Shown piece after piece: positions 23,348-33,371 of a stretch of DNA of 64,000 nt. The DNA is from Pelobates cultripes. Lineage: Eukaryota; Chordata; Amphibia; Anura; Pelobatidae. The stretch spans positions 114,393,403 to 114,457,402 of the forward strand of contig OW240917.1 in the NCBI GenBank assembly GCA_933207985.1, written 5' to 3'. A program made the translations under genes and the position numbers. Numbering within the stretch: position 1 is the stretch's first letter; the number at the start of each line of letters is the position of its first letter. A model generated the notes under the pieces. The model was not told the DNA's origin, searched no databases, and was given only the letters and a program-made list of their open reading frames with translations.

Positions 23348-23627
23348 AATAAATCTCTCCAGATAATAAGGCAGTAAGGAGGGCTGGGCTGTGACCCTGC
23401 TGCGCGTAGAGAGGTGGGGAGGAGGAGGAGAGGGGCTGAGGGTGAAGGAGGAGGGCAGGCACAGCATCCTCCCCAGGCTCAGGTTAGGAGCTGCCCCGCG
23501 CCCTTGCTCTCCGGGCTCCCACCGCCGCCGCCGCCGCCTGTGCTTCTGCCTGTCCCTGCGCTGCTGCGCGGCACCCAGCACCCCGACCCTGCACCACCAC
23601 GGGAGAAAAGCCAGGGGAGGCGGAGGG

Positions 23628-23689
23628 ATGGCCACCACTACCTGCACTCGCTTCACGGATGAGTACCAGCTGTTCGAGGAGCTCGGAAA
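23628..23689 (+). CDS. camk2d: CaM kinase II delta, coding exon 1
   Basis: Encodes [20 protein letters not shown] plus the first two bases of Lys21, then splices at GGAAA|GTAAGC. This is the conserved N-terminus of calcium/calmodulin-dependent protein kinase II, a cytosolic Ser/Thr kinase that assembles into large holoenzymes. The text fits delta best ([14 protein letters not shown]); alpha has TEEYQ and beta has LYEDIG. It ends within the ATP-binding glycine loop (G20-K-G22). The start is the only well-placed ATG in frame and has a strong Kozak context. No in-frame stop separates it from 23391, but the upstream residues do not resemble the kinase. Confidence 0.93.
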
Positions 23690-23746
23690 GTAAGCAGCCT
23701 GACATTAATTCCTGGCATGTCTCTGTACACTGCATGCAGACTGGAA

Positions 23747-23933
23747 GGGGTGTATTCACTAAACGGCGAGTCGTGGCGATTTAATATCCCAATGGTAAAA
23801 ATGGAGGCAGACAGAGCTAAGCTGCGACTAGAATTGAGTTGGAGAATATTTTAGGTTTTTTTTGCCTGAATTCAGCAATTCGGATTGTATTCGCCACAGT
23901 TCGGAGTTTAGTGAATAGCCCTGTTTACCTGAT
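23747..23933. mobile_element. Palindromic MITE just inside intron 1
   Basis: GTATTCACTAAACGGCGA at the left pairs with GAGTTTAGTGAATAGCCC at the right. Inner segments also pair (GAATTGAG- and AATTCGG-type). It sits only 57 bp downstream of the exon 1 donor. Confidence 0.65.
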
Positions 23934-24221
23934 CGGCTTTTACTGGCGTGAATATGGAATATACATACTGAGGCTTTAGAGGGACTGGAATCCTGCAGGG
24001 AGCATATTTTAAAAGCTTCCCTAATGAAAGGACCCGGATTGCTACTGTAGCCTGTGGCACAATTTGGTTCCTGGTAGTTAATACATTGAAGTCTACTTTT
24101 AATAAGCAATTAAACATTAACGTTTACTTAGTGCCTTTCATGTTGACGCAGGATAGTGTAGATTGTCATTTATAGTGATTTCTTCATATAGTGTACAGTT
24201 ACCTCTGTCATCAAGTAACAA

Positions 24222-24370
24222 TTGTAGTTTATTCACTAAACATCGATTTGAAAACAAAATTGCCACATTTAGACTCAAATATCTGATTTGGAAAATCAGC
24301 TTTAGTCGTTTTGGCAGTTGTAGCCTACATTTTGCAATTTGATTTTTCAATTTCCTACATTTTTAGTGTT
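24222..24370. mobile_element. Diverged palindromic MITE copy
   Basis: TTTATTCACTAAACATCG opens the element, and complementary TTTTAGTG ends it. Inner arms CAAAATTGCC and GCAATTTGATTTT pair. It is followed by a T-rich TTTTG run to about 24402. Confidence 0.45.
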
Positions 24371-26394
24371 TTTTTGTTTTGTTTTGTTTTTTTGTTTTTT
24401 AAGGGCAACATTTTGTGGGTTGATCTTTGGCATTGATGTCTTGTCAAAATAAAAAGAAATATATATAACTTGCCTTGCATCATGGGAAATGAAGTACACA
24501 GACAGATGAGGTGCCAAGACTAGTCATCACTGTTTTAAGAGGAAGGTGAAGATGGCATCAGCCTGATTTTAGATCTGCGCAAGCCTTATTATTAATTAGT
24601 AGTGTTTGTTGTGAGTGAATTTATAGATTGGATGGTAAATGCACTGGGTTGATGAACACCATTTGAATGGGTTAATGAACCCAACATCCAAATGGACTAT
24701 AGAAGCAAGAAGACCAGCATAGGACAATCATTAATCATATTTATATAGCCATGTACATACAATCACTGAGGTGTGCTGTCCTTTATTTGTAATGTTTGCT
24801 TCTCTGTGACTTTGGGGAATATGCTGATGATAAGGTGTGTTTGTCTGTTAATCATTTCCCAAATGACTTACTAGCTGGAGTGTGTGCTTTGCAGGGCTCT
24901 TGCAAATAGAGATGTTAGTATATTGTACTTGGTTGGAAACTCTTTGCCCTGTATAAATGCACTGACATCTCTTTTTTGGTTTCAAGTGTGGAGTATTTGG
25001 ATGATTAAGCCTTACATTTACAGTGCTATATGTATATACACTATTTAAACAACAAATGGCTCATTAGTCATTGCTGATTAAGTGTTGTCAAATTATCTGG
25101 GTGGAGATGTCAAACTGGGGGAAGATTTAATTTGTTTTGGAAGGTTGTGCCATGAAAATGGTGAATAAGCTGGTAGTGGTGTAGTGCAGCTATAGTGGGT
25201 GTGGGCAGCTGGTTTACTGCCCAGGTAGGCCTTTCAGGGAGCATTCTAGAGAGGTGGTTGTGAATCAGTCAAGAACTGTGAGTTTTATGTCTTTTAGGAG
25301 AGAGCTGAGGAATTTCATCATGTTTTGTCTTGATGATGGGTAATATCATTACATAGCAAGACCTTGCAGGTGGTACTGTCACATCAAATATTGACTCTCT
25401 GAAAAATCCATGTAGAGTGCATATATATATTCTCACACATAAGAAAGAGACAATGTTGTATTGTGTAATTGACAGTTTATGGCAAAATAAGTTCTGGTTT
25501 AAAGGAACTCAATCTCAATAAAGCTGTTTTGTGAGTTGGGTTCCCTATAAGCATTGTCTTCTTACAATGTTGTCAAATGATTTAACCCCTAAGATGCTCC
25601 CAGGGTTTCTGCTTGCATTCTCCTGTCCATCCTCTGCTCTGTACGTGGGCAAGAAGAGAAAGGACAATAGGATAAGTGCACCCAGTTCTTATAAGAAAAA
25701 ACTGGTTTTGGTTAGAATAACCCTTGCTGTGCTGTTCTGCGCTTATTCCTTTCCCTCCCCTCTCCTTCCAAATACAAATTTGCACAGGATTCACATTAAC
25801 CATCCTGAACACATATTCCAGGCTGGCTAGTTATGCAGCCGAGGCTGGCGTTACATATACGGCAGCAGAGGGGTTAAACTCTGTATGTGCATGGTGCATG
25901 GCGTAACCCTTGAAAGTAGGACTATATCAAGGGAGACAGGCCCTCATAACAGCTTCCTTAAGATGAAGTTCTTTTGAGGTAAAAAAGTCTGTTTTTAATT
26001 AAATCTGTCAGGCCCTGACTTGACCCTCCACGCCCCTGTTGCATTCTCCTTACAGAGGTCAAACCCTGTGCTCCTCCTGCAGCCTTCACTGATTTGGCTT
26101 GCTTGGGGATTTCCTCCATGATGCCGACACACAGGCTTAATTGCCAGCATGCCGGGAGCAGTTACTCCATTCCTATACTACCTAGTCAGTGTTACCATAG
26201 CAACCAAAGCACATGCACTGTGGTTGCTCTGGGTGGAGAGCTGAAGGACCACCTGTGAAAGGTCCCTTCTACTCTCCCAGTCAATCAATTCTTCAGCATA
26301 GAATGTATGCCAAAGAGTTGAATGAAAGATGGGAGAAAAAAAAAACTTGTTTTTAAATAGGTTTTTCTCCCAATCTATACATTTGCTAGAAAAA
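24371..26394. other. Intron 1 sequence without recognised elements
   Basis: Mostly unique-looking sequence. No exon with plausible splice sites and CaMKII similarity. Confidence 0.4.
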
Positions 26395-26667
26395 CTGCTC
26401 CATGATGCGGACTGCATCTCTATGGGGAAAGTTCAGCACCTATATGCAGATCATGGAGAAGCTGAACGTCAGTGCTGCACAGACCCAGGGAGCACCTCAA
26501 GTGGCTGTCTGAGTGATTGTCACTGGAGGTGTCCCAACGCAGCAATGTAAACACTACCTTTTCTGTGAATTTTTTTTTTACATTAAAAAGCCTGCAGGGG
26601 CAGGATATACACATCAGAACAACTACAATAAGCTGCAGTTGTTCTGGTAACTACAGTACCCCTTTAA
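26395..26667 (+). mobile_element. T2-type MITE, 3' portion
   Basis: Related to the MITE at 8672: shared CATCTCTATG-GGAAAGTTCAG, AATGTAAACACT and AGAACAACTACAATAAG, ending ACAGTACCCCTTTAA. The TTAAAGG left end was not found, so it is 5' truncated or diverged. Confidence 0.6.
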
Positions 26668-26809
26668 TTTTAAATATGGAAATGTGACTCTGTTTATTTT
26701 TGTTTCGTCTGGCATATCTGATTGCCGGTATGTAATCCATGTGTGATGTGTTGGTTGGTGTTCTGGAATATGTATTATCAAAAGTAGCCTCATTCATGTA
26801 CATTATGGA

Positions 26810-26810
<1 letters not shown>

Positions 26811-26853
<43 letters not shown>
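26811..26853. repeat. (GT)n microsatellite
   Basis: Uninterrupted TG dinucleotide run of about 43 bp. Confidence 0.98.
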
Positions 26854-26856
<3 letters not shown>

Positions 26857-28752
26857 AGACATGCACATCATTCTAGCCTTGTGCCAGGAAATAGCAAATG
26901 TGCACATTGTTATCAGCACTGACAGTGTATGCATGCAGTATGAATAGCTAACAGATGGATGCAAAGTCATTTCATGGATATGAGCTTCCAGCATAAAAAA
27001 GCAAACATTTCCTGCCGAGGGATTCCCTACCCTGCAGATCTTATTGCATTATGAACAGAGGCTGAAATAAATGTCACGGCCGAAAAGAGCTCAAGTGTTA
27101 GAAATTGAAGGTTTGTGAGGAAAAAAAAATTCTATTATGCTACCTAATACACAGCTAAATAATGTGGATGTGGGTAGCCAGCGGCAGGTTTTAAAGTAAT
27201 CTAAAATTGTAGATATGTGTTCGCTATTCAGAATTCTTCCAGGTATCTCTGGAAAAGCGTATTTAATGATGGTTGACGATGATTCACTCTTTCAGGAATG
27301 TGGCTCAGCACAAATATGCTGATTCTATTCCCTTCTTTTTAGAACATATGATCTTGGTTATAGCTTATGATGTTAAAATACTTACGGTAATATGCAGGAA
27401 TTCCCATGGTTGTGCAACCCACTTGGTTTAACACCAGGTTCATGTTTAACTGGAAACTCAAGTCTGTAGCCTATTAACATACAGATTTCAGCATGCGTGC
27501 TTGTTTGTTTGTTTGTTTGTGTTTTTTTGTTTTGTTTTAAATATCTATGTGGTTTTGTCCACCCGGGGGAAAATAAACTAAACCCAACAAAACAGAGCAA
27601 GACTGTATTCAAGTTATTTAATATGAACAGAGCATGAAGGAATAAGACAATGATCAAACTTGGAACAACCAGGCTTTGTGTCTTTGGAAAAGGAGATTCT
27701 TGTATCAAATTGATGTCAGAATTTGTCAGGCTCTTCTCCAAATAATTAGGATTGGTGTGCTTTTACACTCTGAAACAACTCAAAATGTGCAAAATGGTGC
27801 TACTACAAAATTATGAAAGCATCAAGTGAATTCTGAGGAATATCCAGGGCAGGTTGAGTCCAAAAACACCAAGTGTGGGACAAGAAAAATATATATTCTA
27901 TCTGTTACAGCATGTGCAATGCAGAGCTAAACAGAAAGGTGTCCCTAGGTTTGTTAATGACACAGGTCATTACTAACCGTAAGCACATGTGGATACTGAA
28001 TCCCTGAGCAATGGCTGTGTGCATGAATGAATCAATCTGAAGACATTTTAGAGAGAGGTTGGCAGCCGTAATCGTTGCTTGCTGTTTGAATGTTACATAG
28101 ACTCACCTACCACAAAAAAAATATATATTAAAAAAAAAAAAAGGGAAAAAAAAAATCAATACCTGTAAAATTAATAATTAAGAATCAGACAAAATAATTA
28201 ACCTAATGTGGGGGTGAGGGGGGGGGGGAGGCAAAACCAAGCCCCCAGTATACCCATAAGAGCCACCATGGAAAAGAGAACACAGATGAAAAACATCGTG
28301 TCAGACAACACTAGAACTGGACGGCTTGACCCTAATAAAGAGATGCCACTATAGGCATAGTTTTTAATGTAATCATTGCCGTTTCTCAGAATGGCAGTGT
28401 TTTACAATGTCCCAAAAAAAGCATATTACTGTCCCTTTAACAGAATGGCTATAAGTACCTTATTAAAGGTAATGTCAAACACGTGAAAGTTATAGGACAA
28501 TTGCCATTGCATTTTCAGTTATCCTTTATTAATCATTTATTACTTGAAAGATAATCAATGGTGTTGTTTTTAAATGATGTACCGGTATATTTATTGTTTT
28601 TGAGAACATTTCACATTATCTGACTGGGCATCCATTGTTGGTAATACTCTGTTATACTGCTGCTCAACTTAACTGCAAACAGGATAAAATAATGGTGGAT
28701 TGGTGCTATAGTGCACAAGAATAAAATGCAACTACCCCCTGTGCCTAAAACA
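26854..28752. other. Intron 1 sequence; simple repeats only
   Basis: Contains a (GTTT)n run at about 27501-27530, an A-rich tract at 28111-28157 and a G-run near 28210-28230. No gene was recognised. Confidence 0.4.
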
Positions 28753-29408
28753 CAATACAACAGTTATAAAAGATATACTTATACGTGAGGAACCTCTTGA
28801 TCTGAAACAGATAACATAAAAGCAATCATAGCATAATACTGTTATTTATATTTTTATATATATACGTTAGATCTATTACAGAGGTAATGGGTCACTCACA
28901 CTTTCCAGAGCCACAACAAGTTGGCTCTGGCTTAGATAGCAGTTTAATAATCAGCTTATTTAGGCTGTGGAATTTCCCATGTGATGTCTCCTTTTCTGTG
29001 CCAAAAGAAATATAGCGAGATCTAGGATGTAAAAAGTGAAATAAACTTTACAGGATACAATTTCATAAAATAATGCATACAGCATAAGCCACACTGCATA
29101 CAAATAATAAAGAAAAAAGTCCACTAGCACTAACACGTTTCGACTATAAGGTCTTTCTCAAAGTGTATAGTGGATCTTTTTTCATGGTGCTTTATATCCA
29201 GTTTCATCTGAAATTGAATTTCGTGCCTTTTGCCCGCGTCCCGCGATCACTTCTGGGTTTATGACCTTCTGTGCACGTGATGCTTCTTCGCGTCCGTGCG
29301 TCATAGCGGTGCTTCCGGGTTTCGCCGAATTCACAGTTTAATAGCAGCTTTGTCAGAAGGATGTAGGGCAATAACGCCCACAATATAAATTGATCATATA
29401 TAAAATAC
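28753..29408 (-). repeat. Left inverted terminal repeat of PLE
   Basis: The reverse complement matches 31975-32741 over its length, including GAGGTTCCTCACGTATAAG, AAGTGTGAGTGACC, GAAACG and the GATCAATTTATATTGTGGGC block. It lacks the large GT/AT expansion seen in the right copy. It is directly followed by RT coding sequence. Confidence 0.85.
29121..29173 (-). ncRNA. Degenerate hammerhead-like motif, left repeat
   Basis: Minus strand: CCACTATACACTTTGAGAAA, then a GAC/GTC stem and GAAACGTGT, then AGTGCTAGTGG, which pairs back with CCACTA and CACT. The core position expected to be CUGANGA reads UUGAGAA, with two deviations, so activity is doubtful. Confidence 0.4.
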
Positions 29409-29429
29409 AACTGGGAGAAAGATTTTATC

Positions 29430-30166
29430 CTTGTCACGTGTGATGTCACTAATCTTTATACTTGTATTGACCATCTTTTAGGCTGTGAAGCCACATGTTT
29501 TTTTTTCTAGAAACCTTCACCTTATACCCTGCGAGCCAAGTTGATTTTATTTTGGAGGGAATACTTTTTATCCTGGAAAATATATAATTTTTTTTTTTCT
29601 GGTTTGAGGGAGACTATTTTTTTTACAGCATAGGGGGAACGCAATGGGGACCAGGTTCGCACCCAGTTATGCCAATCTGTTTATGGCATATTGGGAAAGG
29701 ACTTTTGTTTGTTCTCAGCATAACTGGAGAGCGAACCTTGTTCTCTATAAAAGATATATTGATGATCTGGAAGGGGGAGGAATGGGATGTTTTAAACTTT
29801 CTTAATTATTTAAATTGTAACCAGTGGAACATTCGTTTAACTCAGGAAATTAGTAAAGAAAAAATTATTTTTTTGACCTAGAAATTTATATAGAAAAGAA
29901 CAAGGTTAAAACAGTTGATGTCAATAGTTACATCAACAAAGAGAGCTGTCATTTTTGTCCATGGCTGGATAATATCCCTAAAGGGCAGTTCCTGAGACTA
30001 AGGGTAAACTGCACCGATATTAATTTTTTTTTTTTTTTTTTTTTTATAGCCAGGCAGATATCTTGAAGAAACAATTTTTGGAATGAGAATATCAAATAGA
30101 CTGTTTAAACAAAGAAATTGAAGAAATTAGGGTTATAGAACGGGAAGCTCTACTCATATATTGTCA
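29430..30166 (+). pseudogene. PLE reverse transcriptase remnant
   Basis: Starts at ILVTCDVTNLYTCIDHLLGCEA, which aligns with LVTTDVSSLYTIITHQKGCAA in the PLE at 13272-15044. The GTR-FAPSYANLFMAYWE block and YKRYIDDL follow, but in shifted frames. Further on, FLDLEIYIEKNK, VDVNSYINKESCHFCPWLDNIP and VNCTD remain readable. Several frameshifts and stops show it is dead. It continues after the LTR insertion at 30798. Confidence 0.8.
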
Positions 30167-30171
30167 CGGTA

Positions 30172-30793
30172 GTCTACTCGTACACGCAGGATTTAGTTCA
30201 ACAATCGACAGAGCAGATACGGCTTACCGGACCTTAGAATGGCCGGACTCGCCGTAAAGCAGAGAATAGACAGAGTCAAGAACAAGCCGAGGTCAAGGGA
30301 ACAAAGAGACAGCGGGAACAAAAACTAGCCAAGGTCTGGTACACAGTAGTCAGTAAGCCGGCAAACAAGACAAAACAGGGATAGAGAGATAAACGGAGTC
30401 AGAACAAAGCCAAGGTCAAGCACGAAAATCACAACTGAACACAACAAGCGCTAAAGGGAACTGAAACAGAAACCACGATAGGGCTGGGAGTTAAGGGAGA
30501 GGTAAGTATAAATACCCTAAATTTTACTTTACTTTGATTGGCCCCTGTCATATCCACGCCCCCAAAATGTGAGTGTCTGGGGAACGTGGGATGACAGGGG
30601 CCAATGGGAGCACATTTAATTTTTTGGCTCACACTACCCCTTTAAGAGCGTGCCCGAGACGCGCGGCATGCTCTTAGAGCTAGGCGGAACACGTGACCGC
30701 ATCTCGCGGTCCGTGCCCGCCTGCATTTGGGAGCTGCGTGCGGCGGGAAGTGAGGACCTCGGCTGGCCCCCGGGTAAGGTAAGTACCGCTACA
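30172..30793. mobile_element. Solo LTR inserted in the PLE
   Basis: Begins TGTCACGG and ends CGCTACA, so it is bounded by TG and CA as LTRs are. The flanking five bases are TATAT and TATGT, a 4/5 match to a 5-bp target duplication. It contains a TATAAATA box near 30507 and a near-palindrome (TTGGCCCCTGTCAT with ATGACAGGGGCCAA) at about 30537-30605. PLE coding sequence is interrupted exactly here and resumes after it. No internal retroviral or Gypsy genes remain, so the orientation is uncertain. Confidence 0.7.
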
Positions 30794-30797
30794 TATG

Positions 30798-31420
30798 TAG
30801 AGAGAGAACTGATACAGAAGGCAGTGATAAAATACCCTTAATTTTTAATTATAGTAAAGACCATCAACAACTAAGACAGATCTTAAATAGGAACTGGCAT
30901 ATCCTCCAACAAGACCAGGCGATCAAACCATTTCTGGAAGAAAAACCTAGAATAGTTTTTAGAGGAGCCAAAAACTTAAAACAAATGCTTACCTCGAGTT
31001 ATATCGATGTCCCTAATACTAATTTTTTAGAGTTGTATAAAAAGACTTATAAAGGGCTCTTCTATTGTGGAACCTGCATGGGCTGTAAAAATTGGAATTA
31101 TAATAATAATAAGAGTGGAAAGTTTTTAAACCTCGAGTGGGAGAGGATACACATAAAATAGTCACTCATAACCTGTCACTCTAAAAACGTGATTTATTTG
31201 CTCACGTGTCCTTGTGGATTGCAGTATGTGGGGAAGACATTGAAAGGTTTTTTAAATCATCATGTTTCACTCCATTTTTTTAAAGTGCCATGGGGGAGAC
31301 CCCACTGGACTTCAGTTTTTTGGTATCCAAATGATGCAAAATCATTGAAGAGGTGGTGGTCTGGAGTCGGCATTGAGCCGCTGTGAGATTAGATGGATAT
31401 TCAATTTAGATACTCTCTCT
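30798..31420 (+). pseudogene. PLE linker and GIY-YIG endonuclease remnant
   Basis: Readable segments YSKDHQQLRQILNRNWHIL, KPRIVFRGAKNLKQ, GLFYCGTCMGCKN and then NVIYLLTCPCGLQYVGKTLKG. These match the order in the PLE at 13272-15044 (RKILNKHWPIL, PKIIFRGAANL, GFYGCGTCLAC, NVIYLLECPCGLKYVGRT). In-frame stops and a missing stretch after VGKTLKG show it is inactive. Confidence 0.8.
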
Positions 31421-31974
31421 CCCAGTGGTCTCAGTGTCGACTTCGAGATGTCTGCACTCATCTAACCGTTTGTGCAGGCATCCCCAAATTTATACTCTCC
31501 CAGTATAACATCTTATTACTTTTTATTTAGTTTTAACCATTTTTATCGTCATAGTTCCCCCTTTTTTTTTTTTTAATGGAAATCTAGGAACACTACAGTA
31601 TATTTTAGTTTTATTTTTTACTGTATTTTTCTATGTATTTTTCTTTCCCTTTTTAATACATTTATTCCCTGGTTTTTACAAATCAAAACTCATATTTTTC
31701 TTTCCTTTTGTAAAGGGGGATGGTAAATAAATTTATATATTTTCCTTTTTAATTCCTTCTAAACATATATATTTCAGATTACTATCTCTCCCAGTATTGT
31801 AGATGCATAAATACTACTTAGAAGAGTAGTGTAATGGATTTTTATTAACTTTCTCACTTTTTTCCTTCTTTTAAGATGTTACATAAAGAATGGAATCTGC
31901 AACATTTGTATTTATATGCATACAATATTTATTATTTATGATGTGCTGAGAATTATTATGCTATGCATTATCAA
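31421..31974 (+). other. PLE 3' noncoding stretch
   Basis: T-rich sequence between the nuclease remnant and the right terminal repeat. No coding capacity. Confidence 0.5.
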
Positions 31975-32179
31975 TGTATTTTTTATATGATCAATTTATA
32001 TTGTGGGCGTTATTGCCCTACTTCAAAATGGTGAACTATATCCTTCTGACAAAGCTGCTATTAAACTGTGAATTCAGCGAAACCCGGAAGCACCGCTATG
32101 AGGCACGGATGCAGAGCAGCATCACGTGCGCAGAAGGTCATGAACCCGGAAGTGATCGCGGGACGCCGGCAAAGGGCGT

Positions 32180-32233
32180 CCACTACACACTTTGAGAAAG
32201 ACCTTTATGGTCGAAACGCGTAAGTGCTAGTGG
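32180..32233 (+). ncRNA. Degenerate hammerhead-like motif, right repeat
   Basis: CCACTACACACTTTGAGAAA, then a perfect GACC/GGTC stem II with loop TTTAT, GAAACGCGT and A, then AGTGCTAGTGG. Stem I can pair as CACT/AGTG plus CCACTA/TAGTGG around an internal loop. The core reads UUGAGAA in place of CUGANGA, as in the left repeat, so it is either an inactive family version or a variant. Confidence 0.45.
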
Positions 32234-32488
32234 ACTTTTTTCTTTATTATTTGTATGCAGTGTGGCTTATGCTGTATGCCTTCTTTTATGAAATTGTATC
32301 CAGTAAAGTTTATTTCACTTTTTACATCCTAGATCTCGCTATATTTCTTTTGGCATAGAAAAGGAGACATCACATGGGAAATTCCATAGCCTGAATGAGC
32401 TGATTATTCAACTGCTATCTAAGCCAGAGCCTACTTGTTGTGGCTCTGGAAAGTGTGAGTGACCTATTACCTCTGTAATAGATCTAAA

Positions 32489-32576
32489 AGTGTGTGTGTG
32501 TGTATGTATGTGTGTGTGTGTGTGTGTGTATGTATGTGTGTGTGTATATATGTGTGTGTATGTATGTATGTATATG

Positions 32577-32651
<75 letters not shown>
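32489..32651. repeat. Compound (GT)/(ATGT)/(AT) microsatellite
   Basis: About 160 bp of alternating GT, ATGT and AT runs inside the right PLE repeat. Confidence 0.98.
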
Positions 32652-33089
32652 TCAGTATTATGCTATGATTGCTTTTATGTTATCTGTTTCAGATCAAGAG
32701 GTTCCTCACGTATAAGTATATCTTTTATAACTGTTGTATTATTGTGCACCCTCCTCCCCCCAACTATCTTATATTCTTTTTTAACTGCAAAGTAACTGAA
32801 GGTAATTGAACGAGTCTCCTCCAGTTTGTTTTTGCTCAACCTAACTTGCCTGCTGCTACAGATTCACATAGAACAATGGCACCAGCAGGAAATTAAGGTG
32901 AAGCAGCAGTTGGTCAGATAACAGTAGAGTCTTACCCAACATGTCTGCACAGCCAGATTAAAAAGTGAAAATGTCTCAATAAAAGGAGGAAGAATTTAAA
33001 GTAAATTTTCCACTACCACTTTCCCACTGGCCACTACAATACAGGTCGACATCACATTGAGGGATGTTTTCAAATCATACAAAAGACCA

Positions 33090-33371
33090 CAGAAGTAATA
33101 GTGCCTCTCCTGTCACAGTGGTTATGGTGCCAGAAGTGCCCTGGCCCAATCCGTGTAATTTGCGGAAATGATAGATTTCTCCTAATGAGCAAAGAAAGGC
33201 CACACTCATTTGCTAAAAGCATCAACTGAGCTCGCTTAGCCACTGAGTGTGATCCTATATCAGCTGTGATGAGCGAAATAGAGAGATTGTTTCTGCAGAA
33301 GAACTGTTCTAAATTACACTGGGCTGGTACTATAACCACTACAGCAGCCCATAGTGGTTGTGATCCTTTAA
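33090..33371. mobile_element. T2-like MITE, left end unclear
   Basis: The right end reads as the complement of TTAAAGGATCACAACCACTA. GTCACAGTGGTTATGGTGCC near the left and GGTACTATAACCACTAC near the right are complementary, giving a terminal inverted repeat. The left TTAA was not found. Confidence 0.5.

Larger units (their letters stand above)
22840..23627 (+). promoter_or_regulatory. camk2d promoter-proximal / 5' leader region
   Basis: GC content rises relative to the flanks, with CCG triplet runs near 23521-23537 and purine-rich tracts near 23405-23460. No TATA box is obvious next to the coding start, which suits a GC-rich, TATA-less vertebrate promoter. The start codon context GGAGGGATGG has G at -3 and G at +4, a good Kozak match. 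The transcription start cannot be fixed from sequence alone. Confidence 0.6.
28753..32741 (+). mobile_element. Decayed Penelope-like element with inverted terminal repeats
   Basis: A plus-strand PLE core (RT, then GIY-YIG region) lies between two copies of the same 650-770 bp sequence in opposite orientation (28753-29408 inverted, 31975-32741 direct). An LTR inserted in the core splits it at about 30171-30793. The layout fits PLEs, whose terminal repeats are often found in inverted configuration. Confidence 0.8.
31975..32741 (+). repeat. Right terminal repeat of PLE
   Basis: Direct-orientation partner of 28753-29408. It carries a compound GT/AT microsatellite (32489-32651) where the left copy has only a short AT tract. 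Confidence 0.85.

Noticed and set aside
23391..23627. N-terminal extension of camk2d in the same frame
   Set aside because: The frame is open but has no ATG, is composed of GC-rich low-complexity residues, and unlike any CaMKII N-terminus.
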